This document shows, in pieces, positions 7,707-16,056 of a stretch of DNA of 34,140 nucleotides. This DNA is from Phascolarctobacterium succinatutens CAG:287 (GTDB lineage: Bacteria; Bacillota; Negativicutes; Acidaminococcales; Acidaminococcaceae), in the NCBI RefSeq assembly GCF_000434895.1, contig NZ_FR892749.1:6574-40713 (forward strand), written 5' to 3'. A program made the translations under genes and the position numbers. How positions within the stretch are numbered: position 1 is the first letter of the stretch; every line of letters begins with the position of its first letter. The notes below the pieces were generated by a model. It was not told the DNA's origin, did not search any database, and worked only from the letters and a program-made list of their open reading frames with translations.

Positions 7707-8186
7707 TTATTTCATGATAGAATCAACGATTTTGCTAGCCATTTTTTTGTCTTCTTCAGAACCTAACTTTTGTTCTACGATCTTGCTAGCAGCAATCATG
7801 GACAGGTTGATAACTTGTGCACGAACTTCGTCCATAGCTTTCTTCTGTTCCAGTGCGATTGCTTCTTTAGCAGTTGCAATAACCTGATCTTGTTCAGCTT
7901 TGGTGTCTGCCATGATCTTGTCATGAGCAGCCTGAGCAGTTTTGCGGGCAGCATCAACAATAGCTTGAGCTTCTTGTTTAGCTTCAGCCAGCTTTGCAGC
8001 GTATTCAGCTTTAACTGCTTCTGCGTCAGTCTTAGCCTTTTCTGCAGCTTCCAGATCGCTTGCAATTTTGTTCTTACGCTCTTCCATAATGTTGCATACG
8101 GGTTTGTAAGCGAATTTTGCAAGAACGAAAACTAAAACTAAAAAGTTCAGGATCTGCGCGATAAGTGTTGCATTGAAGTTAACCAA
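7707..8186 (-). CDS. atpF: F-type ATP synthase b subunit, TTG start
   Basis: A 159-residue peripheral-stalk subunit. One N-terminal membrane helix (LIAQILNFLVLVFVLAKFAY, about 8-27) is followed by a long charged, Ala/Lys/Glu-rich helix that dimerises. The start is TTG at 8186, preceded by AAGGAG about 10 bases upstream; no ATG lies nearer. It is normal in length, so it is not a b-delta fusion of the mycobacterial kind. In this operon its C-terminus would have to contact the delta domain carried on the alpha subunit. Confidence 0.97.
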   Translation of the reverse strand: MVNFNATLIAQILNFLVLVFVLAKFAYKPVCNIMEERKNKIASDLEAAEKAKTDAEAVKAEYAAKLAEAKQEAQAIVDAARKTAQAAHDKIMADTKAEQDQVIATAKEAIALEQKKAMDEVRAQVINLSMIAASKIVEQKLGSEEDKKMASKIVDSIMK

Positions 8187-8226
8187 TTATAGCACGCTCC
8201 TTTTTGTAATATCTTGCAAAATTAAA

Positions 8227-8481
8227 TTATTTAATGAACGGGTTAGCGAATACCAGAACGATAGCGATTACATAGCACAGAATAGGCATGGATTCGATCA
8301 AGCCTACGCAAACCAGCATGTTGGTAAAGATTTTACCAGCTTCTTCCGGTTGACGAGCCATGGATTCAATAGATTTGCCGCACATGTTGCCGTTACCGAT
8401 ACCAGCGCCAGCAGCAGCACCCAAGCAAACAAGGCCTGCACCGATTACAGATGCAGCAGTAATGATTGCATTTTCAGACAT
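8227..8481 (-). CDS. atpE: F-type ATP synthase c subunit (rotor ring)
   Basis: An 84-residue hairpin of two membrane helices joined by the polar loop ARQPEEAG. The ion-binding carboxylate is Glu63, within LIESMPIL. Asn30 sits where Na+-type c subunits have Gln; Ser64 follows the Glu as in Na+ rings, but Met65 replaces the usual Thr and no Tyr follows. Ion choice (Na+ or H+) is therefore unclear. I chose ATG 8481 because AAAGGA lies about 8 bases upstream; the ATG at 8490 abuts that site. Confidence 0.96.
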   Translation of the reverse strand: MSENAIITAASVIGAGLVCLGAAAGAGIGNGNMCGKSIESMARQPEEAGKIFTNMLVCVGLIESMPILCYVIAIVLVFANPFIK

Positions 8482-8532
8482 TTGTTTCATCCTTTCGAAA
8501 TTGTGATTTTAAATTTTTTTTGCTTAAAAAGC

Positions 8533-9249
8533 TTAGTGTTCGTCGTGGCTAGCAAATGCCAGTGCATAGCTGCCCAAAGACAAAATGGTAAAGATAAAAG
8601 CCTGAACGAAGCCAATGAACAGGGAGAACATTACCCACAGTTCAGGAACTACCCACGGAGCCAGCTGATACAGTACGATCAACAGGATTTCGCCTGCCAG
8701 GATGTTACCAAAGAGACGAAGAGCCATGGTCAGCGGTTTAGTCACTGCATCCAAAAGATGCAACGGCAGGAATGCCGGACTCGGGCTGATGAAATGTTTA
8801 AAGTGGCCGATACCTTGTTTCGCCACACCAACGCAGTACGCGCTAAACGCAATTAGCAAAGAAAGCGCAAAGCAGGTATTAATGTCATTGGTAGGTGAAG
8901 TCCAGTGAACGCCAATCTGCGGAAGCAAAATGCCCAGTTCGTTTGCTACCAGGATAAACATAAACAAGGTAACGATGAACGGTGCCATAAATTTACGGCC
9001 TTTGGATCCCAGGTTGTCTTCCATCAGACCATTTAAGAAATCAAGAATGATTTCCATTGCATTCTGCAGTCCGGAAGGAACCATTTTCGGGTTCTTACAA
9101 ACCAGAAGGAACAGTACGAAGACGATTGCCATGGTTACCCAGGTCATGTACATGGTTTGCATGTTAACCTCACCTAAAAAGGTAGATTGGGTAAGGTAAT
9201 GGATAATCTCTCCGGATTTTTCTGCACCTTCAGCTGCTGCATTTCCCAT
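8533..9249 (-). CDS. atpB: F-type ATP synthase a subunit
   Basis: A 238-residue polytopic membrane protein that forms the ion half-channels. The essential Arg178 lies in KPLTMALRLFGNILAGE. The C-terminal helix SLFIGFVQAFIFTILSLGSY is typical. The N-terminus carries a short charged stretch before the first helix at about 35-51. ATG at 9249 follows AAGGAG. The order atpI-atpB-atpE-atpF is standard for bacteria. Confidence 0.97.
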   Translation of the reverse strand: MGNAAAEGAEKSGEIIHYLTQSTFLGEVNMQTMYMTWVTMAIVFVLFLLVCKNPKMVPSGLQNAMEIILDFLNGLMEDNLGSKGRKFMAPFIVTLFMFILVANELGILLPQIGVHWTSPTNDINTCFALSLLIAFSAYCVGVAKQGIGHFKHFISPSPAFLPLHLLDAVTKPLTMALRLFGNILAGEILLIVLYQLAPWVVPELWVMFSLFIGFVQAFIFTILSLGSYALAFASHDEH

Positions 9250-9267
9250 TTTTACACACTCCTTTCT

Positions 9268-9675
9268 TCACGCCCTCTCATTTTGATGTTGGTACGCGAT
9301 AAATAATAGATTTAAAATAAAGAATATATGTATCAGAAGAAACCCGCCGAATGCGCCATGCACCGCAAGCTTCATCCTTAACATCGTAATAATAAACGCG
9401 GCCGCAGCGGCCAAACGGGCCCAGCGGAAACGCTTCATGATTTTCAGTCCCTGCTTTGGCACCTCTACGTAAGGCAGAGATTTTTTAATGCCTAAAAACA
9501 GAATGGACAGATCTATAGTACCTGCCAGCACGCCGCAAAGCACGCCGTGGGCAAAGGCACTGCGCTGCCATAACCAGAGCGGCACCGCTACGAGCAGCGC
9601 ACACATACAGATGCGCGCTACAAAGGCGTTCGCGCCGTTTCTCGCTATGGGAGTCAAATCAAAATTACTTTTCAT
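9268..9675 (-). CDS. atpI: ATP synthase subunit I-like membrane protein
   Basis: A 135-residue protein with four hydrophobic segments (about 18-38, 43-61, 85-104, 108-130). AtpI proteins help assemble the c ring and are usually encoded ahead of atpB, as here. Sequence conservation is low in the family, so the call rests on topology and position. Its ATG overlaps the atpZ stop by 11 bases, which suggests coupled translation. Confidence 0.8.
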   Translation of the reverse strand: MKSNFDLTPIARNGANAFVARICMCALLVAVPLWLWQRSAFAHGVLCGVLAGTIDLSILFLGIKKSLPYVEVPKQGLKIMKRFRWARLAAAAAFIITMLRMKLAVHGAFGGFLLIHIFFILNLLFIAYQHQNERA

Positions 9676-9931
9676 CCTTCTTATGTTCGGTGTCCCGTGA
9701 AAGGACGCTCCTCTGAATCAGATTATAGTAGGTCATAACAAGTGAAATAATTGCCAGGCCGATGCAGATGCCCCGCATCGTATGGTCGCCGGTTTCCAGA
9801 TGACGGTCGAGCCAGTCGCCGCCGAAGTACGCCAGCATAAAATCAATCACGGCCATAAACGCCAAAGAGGACACAGTAGCCAAAGCTTCAAGCATCCGCA
9901 TATGCTCCTTATCGGGTGTTTTATTAGTCAT
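9665..9931 (-). CDS. atpZ: AtpZ/AtpI-family small membrane protein
   Basis: An 88-residue protein with two membrane helices (about 19-40 and 53-75), DWLDRH between them, and charged ends. AtpZ proteins precede atpI in many Firmicutes and are implicated in ATP synthase assembly or ion supply. I chose ATG 9931, which follows GGTGA by 7 bases; a GTG at 9958 would add nine residues without a ribosome site. Confidence 0.8.
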   Translation of the reverse strand: MTNKTPDKEHMRMLEALATVSSLAFMAVIDFMLAYFGGDWLDRHLETGDHTMRGICIGLAIISLVMTYYNLIQRSVLSRDTEHKKDEK

Positions 9932-9982
9932 GATTTTTTCACCACAGCACGAATTCACAAATTAATCATATTTACTCTTTTA

Positions 9983-10011
9983 ATTTTAATATTTTTCACA
10001 GTTTCTGTCTA
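9983..10011 (-). promoter_or_regulatory. Possible internal promoter for the atp genes
   Basis: On the minus strand: TAGACA (10011-10006, overlapping the wecB stop), 17 bases, TAAAAT (9988-9983). It would give the atp genes expression separate from wecB/tagO. The -35 is imperfect. Confidence 0.4.
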
Positions 10012-11169
10012 CGCCTTAGACGCAAATTCCGGCAAATTTTCTACATCAAAGCCATTTTTTCTTAAAATAGCATGGATAATACGCTCGCAGGCCTTGCCGT
10101 CACCGTAAGGATTGGCAGCCTCAGCCATGGAGCGATAATGCTCGGCATCATCCAAAAGCAGATTGGTTTCGCGCAGCACATCATCATAAGCGGTGCCTAC
10201 GAGCTTAACCGTACCGGCTTCAACAGCCTCCGGACGCTCGGTGGTATCACGCAGAACCAGTACAGGCTTGCCTAAGGCAGGAGCCTCCTCCTGAATTCCG
10301 CCGCTGTCTGTGAGCGCGATATCAACCTTGGCCATCAGATTGGCAAACGGTTCATATTCCATAGGCTCAATCAGATGCACTCTGTCTAAATGTCCCAGCT
10401 CCTCGCGGACGATTTCACGCACCTTGGGGTTTTTGTGTACCGGGAAGATTGCTTCCACATCGGGATGCGCTTCCAGCACACTCTTCAAAGCGCGGTAAAC
10501 ATGACGCATAGGCTCGCCCAGGTTTTCACGACGGTGGGTAGTCATCAGAATCAGACGATGACCGCTGGCGAACACTTTATTGAACTCTTCGTCCTCAAAG
10601 CGGTAGCCTTCCTTCACCGTAGTCTGCAGTGCATCGATAACAGTGTTGCCTGTTACCAGAATCTGCTCGGGGCAGATGTTTTCCTTCAGCAGGTTAGCCT
10701 TGCTGGTAGAAGTCGGCGCAAAATGCATATCGGCAATCGCACCGGTCAGCTTGCGGTTCATTTCCTCCGGGTAAGGAGAATATTTATTACCGGTACGCAG
10801 GCCTGCTTCCACATGGCCTACAGGAATCTGCGCATAAAAGGCAGCCAGAGCCCCGGCAAAGGTAGTCGAGGTATCGCCATGCACCAGCACCATATCGGGC
10901 TTTGCTTCCTCCATTACGGATTTCAGGCCCATCAGCGCGCGGGTGGTAACATCATACAGGGTTTGACCTGCCGACATAATGTTCAAATCATAATCAGGCG
11001 TAATGCCAAACAAATCCAGTACCTGATCAAGCATCTCGCGATGCTGTGCGGTAACTGCCACAATCGGCTGGATATATTCGGGATATTTACGCATTGCCAG
11101 CACCAGCGGGCACATTTTGATGGCTTCCGGACGAGTGCCGAAAACTGTCATTAACTTTATCTTCTCCAC
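10009..11169 (-). CDS. wecB: UDP-N-acetylglucosamine 2-epimerase (non-hydrolysing), GTG start
   Basis: A 386-residue cytosolic enzyme interconverting UDP-GlcNAc and UDP-ManNAc for surface polysaccharides. Diagnostic segments are FGTRPEAIKMCPLV near residue 10, VHGDTSTTFAG, GHVEAGLRTG, TTHRRENLG and DSGGIQEEAPALGKPVLVLR. The length fits the family. The start is GTG at 11169 after GGGGGAGG, 7 bases away. It is directly downstream of tagO with a 15-base gap, a Firmicute pairing also found ahead of atp operons. mnaA is a synonym. Confidence 0.95.
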   Translation of the reverse strand: MEKIKLMTVFGTRPEAIKMCPLVLAMRKYPEYIQPIVAVTAQHREMLDQVLDLFGITPDYDLNIMSAGQTLYDVTTRALMGLKSVMEEAKPDMVLVHGDTSTTFAGALAAFYAQIPVGHVEAGLRTGNKYSPYPEEMNRKLTGAIADMHFAPTSTSKANLLKENICPEQILVTGNTVIDALQTTVKEGYRFEDEEFNKVFASGHRLILMTTHRRENLGEPMRHVYRALKSVLEAHPDVEAIFPVHKNPKVREIVREELGHLDRVHLIEPMEYEPFANLMAKVDIALTDSGGIQEEAPALGKPVLVLRDTTERPEAVEAGTVKLVGTAYDDVLRETNLLLDDAEHYRSMAEAANPYGDGKACERIIHAILRKNGFDVENLPEFASKA

Positions 11170-11184
11170 GGTTCTTCCTCCCCC

Positions 11185-12204
11185 TTATCTGTCGTTCAGA
11201 ATACCGATTTTCTTAGCACCAACGGCAACTGCCGTAATAATAACCGCTATAATAAGTGCAGCGTAGAAGCCGTCGAACTCTGCCCACAGCACAGCTGCAA
11301 TACCGAGCACGGCAGTAATAGCATACATCAAGAGCACTGCCTGCTTCTGGTTCATGCCCATCGCCAGCAGGCGGTGATGCAAATGGCCCTTATCGGGCTG
11401 GAAAATAGGGCGGCCGTTGCTGTAGCGGCGCATAATCGCAAAGGCTGTATCCATAATCGGCAGACCCAAAGCAATCGCCGGTACAATCAGCGCTACGGTA
11501 GCAGCAGTCTTGACTGCGCCGTAAACCGAAATAGCTGCCAGCATATAGCCGATGAACATACTGCCTGTATCGCCCATGAAAATAGTAGCGGGATTAAAAT
11601 TATAGCGGATAAAACCGATAATGCCGCCGGCCAGAGCCGCAGTCATTACAGCTATATGGTAATAACCCATCTGAACCGCAACCAGAATGACCGTCATGGA
11701 AGCAATCGCAGATACGCCTGCTGCCAGGCCGTCCAGACCGTCAATCAGATTGACAACGTTCGTAAAGCTGATAACCCAGAAAATAGTCAGCGGTACGGAA
11801 ATAAACCATTCGTTAAGATAAAAATAGCCGCCAAAGGGGTTGTTTACCCATTCGATACGGATGTCGAAGGCAACAAGAATGCAGGCAGCAAAAATTTGCC
11901 CCAGCAGCTTGACCTTTGCCGGCAGCTGATATTTGTCATCCAGTACGCCTACGATGGCAATCACGCTGCCGCCAAGCAGAATGCCGACAATATCCTTCGT
12001 CAGCTCCAAGCTTGCCACTGCGGCAATCATAAAGGCAATATAAATAGCCAGACCGCCAAGACGAGGCATAATCTTCTTATGCACCTTGCGGTTATCGGGC
12101 TTGTCAATCGCACCGATTTTAAAGGCTAATGTTTTAATATAAGGGGTCAGTATATAGCTCACCAGAGCGGCAAGCAAAAAGGGAAAACCATAAGCACTTA
12201 ACAT
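11185..12204 (-). CDS. tagO: Undecaprenyl-phosphate GlcNAc-1-phosphate transferase (MraY/WecA family)
   Basis: A 339-residue membrane enzyme, about ten hydrophobic helices, that starts lipid-linked glycan synthesis by adding GlcNAc-1-P from UDP-GlcNAc to undecaprenyl phosphate. GVLDDKYQLPAKVK, NVVNLIDGLDGLAAG, GDTGSMFIGY and the loop motif GHLHHRL are all present. The sugar specificity (GlcNAc) is inferred from family and from wecB next door. ATG at 12204 has GGTGGAG upstream. It is the first gene of the transcription unit that runs into atp. Confidence 0.92.
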   Translation of the reverse strand: MLSAYGFPFLLAALVSYILTPYIKTLAFKIGAIDKPDNRKVHKKIMPRLGGLAIYIAFMIAAVASLELTKDIVGILLGGSVIAIVGVLDDKYQLPAKVKLLGQIFAACILVAFDIRIEWVNNPFGGYFYLNEWFISVPLTIFWVISFTNVVNLIDGLDGLAAGVSAIASMTVILVAVQMGYYHIAVMTAALAGGIIGFIRYNFNPATIFMGDTGSMFIGYMLAAISVYGAVKTAATVALIVPAIALGLPIMDTAFAIMRRYSNGRPIFQPDKGHLHHRLLAMGMNQKQAVLLMYAITAVLGIAAVLWAEFDGFYAALIIAVIITAVAVGAKKIGILNDR

Positions 12205-12272
12205 TTATTTCTTTCTCCACCGGAATCTGAATCCTTGCACACGAAAAACACTAAACTACTCATTCCTTATAT

Positions 12273-12300
12273 AGTATAACATTTTTGACACTTGCGTCAA
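12273..12300 (-). promoter_or_regulatory. Promoter of the tagO-wecB-atp unit
   Basis: On the minus strand: TTGACG (12300-12295), 16-base spacer, TATACT (12278-12273), about 70 bases ahead of tagO. Confidence 0.7.
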
Positions 12301-12564
12301 TTACTTTTATTACAAAAATGCTGAAAGTGGCTATTTTTTCCATAAAAATAACCCTAATTATTCCCATTTATTATAGCATAATATCATTAAGGGAATATAT
12401 CATTTTGGCATAACTTATATATTGTTTTGTAGAACCGTTATTGACTGCCGGTTTTTTTACAGATTTATCTTCCGATTGCATGCTGTTTTGACAGCTCTTT
12501 TTCAAAAAACAATCGCTGTTACGGCTCCTTCAATGCTAGAATCCTCCGTACCGGCTTAAAAATA
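12301..12564. other. AT-rich gene-free stretch
   Basis: No open frame with a ribosome site is seen. The region is AT-rich with a weak five-pair hairpin followed by seven T (about 12438-12459, AACCG / CGGTT) on the plus strand, too weak to call a terminator. Nothing else is recognised. Confidence 0.5.
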
Positions 12565-12606
12565 AAAAAGCTTCCGTACTATCACCTGATAGTTTGGAAG
12601 CTTTTT
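12565..12606 (-). terminator. Intrinsic terminator of the YitT-family gene
   Basis: AAAAAGCTTCC (12565-12575) pairs with GGAAGCTTTTT (12596-12606), and an inner CTATC / GATAG stem extends it. On the minus strand a T-rich tail follows directly. Confidence 0.85.
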
Positions 12607-12616
12607 CACGTTAACT

Positions 12617-13513
12617 TTATTCTTCTTTTTCTGGGAACTTAGGTCTTGGGAAGTTCGGACCGGACGGCTTAAGCGTAAAGCCACGACCGAATACGTCGTT
12701 GACGTCACTGATAATCATAAAGGCAGCAGGATCAATCTCACGCACAATGGAGCGTACCTTCGCCAGCTGCGTCAGCTTGATGACTACAAAAACCAGCTCG
12801 CGATGACGATGCGTAAAGCAGCCCTCGCCGCTGATATAGGTAACACCGCGGCCGACGATTTTGATAATTGCTTCCGCAATCTCCTCGTGATGCTCGCTGA
12901 TGATGATAACCTTCTTTTTATAATCAAAGCCTGTCGTAAACGCATTACAGGTTTTGGTCATCACAAAAAAGGTAAGCAAGGTATACAGCACTGGCTCAAT
13001 ACCGAATAAGGAAACACTGGCCAGCAGCAGACAAATATTGAAAGCAAAACCGGTTGTACTGATTGAGATAGAATAATTTTTCTGGATAATAGCGCCGATA
13101 ATATCCGTACCGCCGCTGGAGCCGCCCACGCGGTACATGCACGCAGCACCGATGCCGTAAAGCACACCGCCGGCAATGCAGGCCAGCAGCTTGTCATGCA
13201 CTACAGTATAGGTCGACAAAAAATGGAAGAAATCCAGGGATACAGAAAAAGCAATGATACCATAGAGCGCGCTAATGGTATATTCCCTGTCCATATACTT
13301 ATAGGCTAAAAAGAACAGCGGCACGTTGCAGATTAAGCTGGTAGCGCCCATCGGCAGGCCGGCAACATAATAGGCAAGTACGGCAACGCCGCCGATGCCG
13401 CCGCTGAGCATCTTGTTAGGCATATAAAAGGTATTCATGGCAATACCCATAATCGCACAGGCCAAGGTCACCATAGCATAATGGTAAAGTTTTTTCTTCA
13501 AAGCGGGATTCAT
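12617..13513 (-). CDS. YitT-family membrane protein (DUF161/DUF2179)
   Basis: A 298-residue protein with about five or six N-terminal membrane helices (residues about 10-185; NTFYMPNKMLSGGIGGVAVL, and GGSSGGTDIIGAII typical of the family). A soluble C-terminal DUF2179 domain follows at about 190-275 (KKKVIIISEHHEEIAEAII, then GRGVTYISGEG). The family is membrane-bound; transport has been suggested but the substrate is not established. ATG 13513 follows AAAGGAG; a longer reading from 13591 would overlap the promoter. It is monocistronic between its own promoter and terminator, divergent from ispE. Confidence 0.9.
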   Translation of the reverse strand: MNPALKKKLYHYAMVTLACAIMGIAMNTFYMPNKMLSGGIGGVAVLAYYVAGLPMGATSLICNVPLFFLAYKYMDREYTISALYGIIAFSVSLDFFHFLSTYTVVHDKLLACIAGGVLYGIGAACMYRVGGSSGGTDIIGAIIQKNYSISISTTGFAFNICLLLASVSLFGIEPVLYTLLTFFVMTKTCNAFTTGFDYKKKVIIISEHHEEIAEAIIKIVGRGVTYISGEGCFTHRHRELVFVVIKLTQLAKVRSIVREIDPAAFMIISDVNDVFGRGFTLKPSGPNFPRPKFPEKEE

Positions 13514-13563
13514 AAAATTCTCCTTTGCAAGCAAAATATTCTGAATATGTTTTTTATGTATAT

Positions 13564-13591
13564 ATTGTAACACTTTAACGCAGAAAGGCAA
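13564..13591 (-). promoter_or_regulatory. Promoter of the YitT-family gene
   Basis: On the minus strand: TTGCCT (13591-13586), 16-base spacer, TACAAT (13569-13564), about 50 bases ahead of the start. Confidence 0.55.
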
Positions 13592-13639
13592 CTACTAAAT
13601 ATTTTTCTCGCCAAAATCCCGAACGTTCGAAAAAAATTC

Positions 13640-13668
13640 TTGCTATGCAGGCATAAGCAGTATAAAAT
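13640..13668 (+). promoter_or_regulatory. Promoter of the ispE operon
   Basis: TTGCTA (13640-13645), 17-base spacer, TAAAAT (13663-13668), 35 bases ahead of ispE. An exact 10-base palindrome CGAACGTTCG lies just upstream at 13620-13629. Confidence 0.55.
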
Positions 13669-13703
13669 AATACTGTATACAATATTAGGCAGGTGAACTT
13701 ATA

Positions 13704-14564
13704 ATGAAGCAAATAAAAGAAACGGCATATGCCAAAATAAATTTGGGACTTGATATTCTCGTCAAGCGCGAGGACGGCTACCATGAGGTAAGTATGATTA
13801 TGCAGAGCGTCGGTCTAAGCGACGAGGTTGTTATCAGCAAGGGTAACGGCATTCAGATCAGCTGCAATCTGCACAACCTCAGCTGCGGTCCTGATAACCT
13901 GGCCTACAGAGCAGCCGCATTGCTCGCAGGTCACTGCAATATTATTCCGAACGTTCACATAGCCTTGAACAAAAAAATTTTTCTGGCGGCAGGTCTGGCG
14001 GGCGGCAGCAGTGATGCGGCAGCAGTTTTGCGCGGCCTGAACCGTTATTGGGAGCTTAACCTGGAAAATTATGAGCTGGAGCAGCTCGCCGCTCAACTAG
14101 GCAGCGATATCCCCTTCTGCATTGAAGGCGGTACGATGCTGGCAACAGGACGCGGTGAAGTCCTCACCAAGCTGAAGGATATGCCTGAAACATGGCTGGT
14201 ACTGGCCAAGCCACGCGGCCTGGAGGTTTCCACCGCCTGGGTTTACCAACATTTTGACCGCGGTCGTGTAGTACACGCTCCCTGCATCTGGCAGTTGGAA
14301 GCATATCTGCGCGAAGGCGGCCAGGCTATCACCCCCTACATGGGCAATGTTTTAGAAACTGCCACCATCCCGGCACACCCCGTTATAGCCTCTATCAAGG
14401 CTGCTATGCTGGGAGCAGGTGCCTACTACGCCCTCATGAGCGGCAGCGGTCCGACCGTCTTCGGCCTTACTGCTGACAAAGAAACTGCCGAGCGCGTACA
14501 GCAGGCACTGACAGATTTTGATGTAGAAACAGCAATTACGACAACTATCGGAAGGAGAAAATAA
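13704..14564 (+). CDS. ispE: 4-diphosphocytidyl-2-C-methyl-D-erythritol kinase
   Basis: A 286-residue GHMP kinase of the non-mevalonate isoprenoid pathway; it phosphorylates CDP-methylerythritol with ATP. AKINLGLDIL is at the N-terminus, the glycine/serine-rich ATP loop GLAGGSSDAAAVLR lies near residues 96-109, and MSGSGPTVFG near 251. The length is normal. ATG 13704 follows a CAGGTGA site. It leads a tightly packed operon: only 2 bases separate it from the GntR gene, a common Firmicute arrangement with purR. Confidence 0.96.
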   Translation: MKQIKETAYAKINLGLDILVKREDGYHEVSMIMQSVGLSDEVVISKGNGIQISCNLHNLSCGPDNLAYRAAALLAGHCNIIPNVHIALNKKIFLAAGLAGGSSDAAAVLRGLNRYWELNLENYELEQLAAQLGSDIPFCIEGGTMLATGRGEVLTKLKDMPETWLVLAKPRGLEVSTAWVYQHFDRGRVVHAPCIWQLEAYLREGGQAITPYMGNVLETATIPAHPVIASIKAAMLGAGAYYALMSGSGPTVFGLTADKETAERVQQALTDFDVETAITTTIGRRK

Positions 14565-14566
14565 AT

Positions 14567-15259
14567 ATGTCCGGACATTTGCAGCCTATAAAACTAGACA
14601 GCTACAAGCCTCTGCGTGAGCTTGTCTGTGAAAATATCCGTCAAGCTATTATTGACGGCACCTTCAGCCCCGGTGAACGCCTGATGGAAATCCAGCTGGC
14701 TGACGAAATGGGCGTAAGCCGTACGCCCGTGCGTGAAGCTATCCGTAAGCTGGAGCTGGAAGGCTTTGTAGTTATGATTCCCCGTCGTGGCACCTACGTT
14801 GCCGATATTTCCATTAAGGATATCACCGAAATTTACGAAATCCGTATCAGCCTTGATATTCTGGCTGCCGGTCTGGCTGCCGAGCGTATTACGGATGAGG
14901 AGCTTGAACAGCTTAACGGTTATCTTATCGAAATCGGCCAGCATATCGCCAACAATGATATGGATAAAATCGTCGAAGTAGATACTGCTTTCCACGATAT
15001 GTTATACACTGCCAGCCGCAACGAGCGCCTGCGCAGCATCATCAATAACCTGCGCGAGCAGATGACTACTATCCGCGGCCGTTCCATGAGCTACCCGGGA
15101 CGTTTGGTGGAAACCATGGACGAGCACCGCAATCTGGTAGAAGCTATTGCTGCCCATGATGTAGAACGTGCGCAATACGCAGCCCGTATCCATCTGGAAA
15201 ACGCCGAGCACACCCTCATGCGTTCCCTCAGCGAGCATCTGCCGCAGAAGAAGGCGTAA
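14567..15259 (+). CDS. GntR/FadR-family transcriptional regulator (FCD domain)
   Basis: A 230-residue regulator. The winged helix covers about residues 12-78 (GERLMEIQLADEMGVSRTPV, then REAIRKLELEGFV). The all-helical FCD ligand domain is at about 85-222 with likely metal ligands Asp139, His143, His187 and His209. Ligand and targets are unknown. ATG 14567 is 2 bases after ispE, with GGAAGGAG inside the ispE end. Its fixed place between ispE and purR suggests joint expression rather than control of the neighbours. Confidence 0.92.
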   Translation: MSGHLQPIKLDSYKPLRELVCENIRQAIIDGTFSPGERLMEIQLADEMGVSRTPVREAIRKLELEGFVVMIPRRGTYVADISIKDITEIYEIRISLDILAAGLAAERITDEELEQLNGYLIEIGQHIANNDMDKIVEVDTAFHDMLYTASRNERLRSIINNLREQMTTIRGRSMSYPGRLVETMDEHRNLVEAIAAHDVERAQYAARIHLENAEHTLMRSLSEHLPQKKA

Positions 15260-15261
15260 GC

Positions 15262-16056
15262 ATGACAACTGCTAATATAGATGCTTTTATTGCAGCAGGC
15301 GGTCTCAGTCCCTGGCTGAAGAACTGCGCCGGCACCGAACACCGCTGCCTGGCACCGCTTGGCGACAAGCGCCTCATAGACTATATCATCGCAGCCCTAC
15401 TGGGAAGCGGACGCATCCGCCGCATTGTCGTAGCGGCCCGCCCCGAAGCCTTGCCGCTTTTGGAGGGCACGTTACCGGCCAACATTCTGCTGTGTGAAGC
15501 CGCAGGCGACCTGCCGGCTACAGCCGCTGTCGCCGCTGAAGCCTTAGGCCCTGATGCCAGCGAAAAGCTGCTGGGAGTATGCGACGACATTCCGCTGCTG
15601 ACTTCGCTTGCAGTACGCGACTTTCTTGCAGCCTGCAATGCCTCACCTGAAGGCCAGCTTTATTATCCCATCATCCCCAAGGATGCCTGCCTGAGCGCCT
15701 ATCCCGTTGCCCAGCGCACCTACGGCAAGCTGCGTGATGGCATCTTTACCGGTGGCAATATGATGCTGATGGCCAAAGAAATTATTCCCGGCGGCCAGCA
15801 AAAAGCACGCGAAATCTTTGCTCGCCGCAAATCACCGCTTAAGCTGTGCAACTGGCTGGGCTGGGGATTTTTGCTAAAGCTCCTGTGCCATCGCCTGACA
15901 GTGGCTGACGCTGAAGCACGTACCTCCGCACTTCTGGAAATGCGCTGCAAAGCCATCATCACCCGTCATGCATGTATTGGCATGGATATAGATAAACCAA
16001 GTGATTTAGAACTTGCAAGGGGGACGCTTATATATGGTAAAAGCCAAAAGAATTGA
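15262..16056 (+). CDS. MobA-like nucleotidyltransferase-fold protein, degenerate active site
   Basis: A 264-residue protein with the Rossmann-like start of NTP transferases (IDAFIAAGG, then CLAPLGDKRLIDYIIAALL), a VCDDIPLL strand matching the D-D/P-L-L substrate motif, and GNMMLMAKE later. The usual GxGxRM phosphate loop and the following Lys are not intact (SPWLKNCAGTEHRC replaces them), so activity is uncertain. It starts 2 bases after the GntR stop and overlaps the purR start by 23 bases, so it belongs to the operon. No precise substrate can be named. Confidence 0.75.
   Translation: MTTANIDAFIAAGGLSPWLKNCAGTEHRCLAPLGDKRLIDYIIAALLGSGRIRRIVVAARPEALPLLEGTLPANILLCEAAGDLPATAAVAAEALGPDASEKLLGVCDDIPLLTSLAVRDFLAACNASPEGQLYYPIIPKDACLSAYPVAQRTYGKLRDGIFTGGNMMLMAKEIIPGGQQKAREIFARRKSPLKLCNWLGWGFLLKLLCHRLTVADAEARTSALLEMRCKAIITRHACIGMDIDKPSDLELARGTLIYGKSQKN

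Noticed and set aside
7707..8186. b-delta fusion as in mycobacteria
   Set aside because: atpF is a normal 159-residue b subunit ending before the gap; the delta domain is on alpha.
12301..12564. Small RNA in the AT-rich gap
   Set aside because: Only a weak five-pair hairpin is present; no promoter-terminator pair was convincing.
13620..13629. CGAACGTTCG as a LexA/SOS box
   Set aside because: The Firmicute SOS box needs about four bases between CGAAC and GTTCG; here there are none.
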